Assembly: GCF_001705665.1 (NCBI RefSeq) | Contig: NZ_MDHA01000067.1 | Span: 1 to 44,282 of the forward strand | From: Thioclava sp. SK-1 | GTDB taxonomy: Bacteria; Pseudomonadota; Alphaproteobacteria; Rhodobacterales; Rhodobacteraceae | Direction: 5' to 3' | DNA length: 44,282 nt | Shown here: piece after piece, positions 43,655 to 44,282 of the stretch | How positions within the stretch are numbered: position 1 is the stretch's first letter | How the letters are laid out: every line of letters starts with the position of its first letter | Notes under the pieces: generated by a model | What the model was told of the DNA's origin: nothing | The model's input: only the letters and a program-made list of their open reading frames with translations | Database searches by the model: none | Translations under genes and position numbers: made by a program

Positions 43655-43776
43655 ATGAGCAAGGCAACGAACAAGTTTTCCCCCGAAGTGCGCGAACGCG
43701 CCGTGCGTTTGGTCATCGACAATGAGGGGCAGCATGGCTCTCGCTGGCAGGCAATCATGTCGATTTCCGTGAAGAA
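43655..43776 (+). pseudogene. IS3 OrfA, interrupted by a second IS
   Basis: About 40 codons of an IS3-type OrfA: MSKATNKFSPEVRERAVRLV, then a QHGSRWQAIMSIS block. These are the usual start and first helix-turn-helix helices. AAGGTGGAG precedes the ATG. Near 43774-43776 the sequence changes to the end of another, minus-strand IS (43777 onward), so the gene is cut. It is the same kind of OrfA that pairs with the OrfB type seen at 1-215, in the same orientation, so both window ends carry parts of the same IS kind. Confidence 0.8.
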
Positions 43777-44282
43777 TGGACCTGCACCGTTTCCGTTCCG
43801 GTGTGTTGCTCATCTTAGGCGGCGAGTTTTTCGAAGGCCACGGGTGATTTTCCGTCCAAGGCTGAATGGCGCCTGCGCGGGTTATGAGAGAGCGTTGATG
43901 TATTCGAACACCGCGACCTCGACATCCCGGCGTGTTTGCCACGCGTTTCGCCAGATCAGCTCGGCCTTGAGGGATTTGAAGAAGCTTTCGACAGCCGAAT
44001 TATCAAAGCAATTTCCTTTGCCGCTCATCGAAGGCAAGAGTTTGTGACGACGAAGGCGTTTCTGGTACTCGTGGGCACAATATTGCGCACCACGATCGGT
44101 GTGATGAATGCAGCCAGGCGGTGGCCGGCGTAGCGCGATTGCCATGTCCAAGGCACGTAGCGCCAAGTCCTGATTCATGCGGTTACTGATCGCCCAACCG
44201 ATCACACGCCGCGAATATAGATCAATAATAACAGACAAATAGGACCAACCCTCGCGGGTCCAGATATAAGTGATGTCCCCGG
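43777..44282 (-). mobile_element. IS3-family element, 3' part, inserted in the OrfA above
   Basis: The element's right end appears to be at 43777 (TGGACCTGCACCG on the plus strand), directly after the cut OrfA. Its transposase reads on the minus strand and runs past the window end. It is a different IS3 subgroup from the element it interrupts. Confidence 0.75.
43813..44282 (-). pseudogene. IS3 OrfB transposase, partial, frameshifted near its end
   Basis: Read on the minus strand from the window edge, the protein shows the DDE integrase core: GDITYIWTREGW (first Asp), HTDRGAQY (second Asp) and DNSAVESFFKSLKAEL (Glu). The frame then stops early after EYINALS at 43882. If one extra base near 43882-43888 is removed, the reading continues NPRRRHSALDGKSPVAFEKLAA to a TAA at 43815-43813, the normal IS3 C-terminus. 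So there is a single-base insertion, either a real mutation or a sequencing error. The N-terminus lies outside the window. Confidence 0.85.

Overview
The window looks like a chromosomal segment of a marine alphaproteobacterium of the order Rhodobacterales (Roseobacter group). The evidence is the gene content and protein style: an aa3 oxidase ctaD followed by a DUF2244 gene, bpt, a ccmI-ruvX-DUF1289 run, a heterotetrameric sarcosine oxidase operon, DUF2852 and DUF1036 proteins, a Hint-domain protein, and cytochrome c2 of Rhodobacter/Paracoccus type. GC content is moderate to high, spacing is tight and many genes overlap by ATGA. The species cannot be named from this alone.

Layout. Positions 1-880 hold insertion-sequence debris: the 3' end of a plus-strand IS3-family element (1-254) sitting inside a badly decayed minus-strand IS3 element (255-877), next to a tRNA-Leu(GAG) gene. 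Then come lipB, a cytochrome c2 gene, ctaD and DUF2244 (1.3-5.0 kb), and a minus-strand DedA/YqaA gene with a tiny DUF3008-like gene. Positions 6.1-12.5 kb form one long plus-strand run: SPOR lipoprotein, D-Ala-D-Ala carboxypeptidase, tmk, holB, tatD, an MBL-fold hydrolase and an AEC transporter. Next are bpt and a DUF2852 gene (minus), glnE with a small partner gene, a persulfide-sensor-like ArsR regulator, serS and a TspO-like membrane protein. The operon soxB-(51 aa membrane peptide)-soxD-soxA-soxG (20.5-25.9 kb, minus) encodes sarcosine oxidase. It is divergent from ccmI-ruvX-DUF1289.

From 28.4 to 35.7 kb lies a signalling block: a CheB-CheR-PAS fusion without a kinase domain, a divergent single-domain response regulator, a membrane hybrid histidine kinase, and a GGDEF-EAL protein. 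No chemoreceptor or flagellar gene is present, so this is probably a non-chemotactic or second-messenger pathway. An orphan ABC ATPase, an SDR with a replaced catalytic Tyr/Lys pair, a Hint protein without the usual nucleophile and a DUF1036 protein follow.

From 39.6 to 43.6 kb is the most unusual cluster: two small exported proteins, then ExbB, ExbD, a second ExbD whose membrane aspartate is an asparagine, and a long TonB-like protein with an atypical C-terminal domain. No TonB-dependent receptor, TolB or Pal is visible. I regard this as the best candidate for an undescribed energised envelope system.

The right end (43.6-44.28 kb) is again nested IS3 DNA: the 5' end of an element whose terminal repeat matches the one near position 254, interrupted by a second, minus-strand IS3 element with a frameshifted transposase. 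Because both window edges lie inside IS sequences, the window may simply be an assembly contig bounded by repeats.
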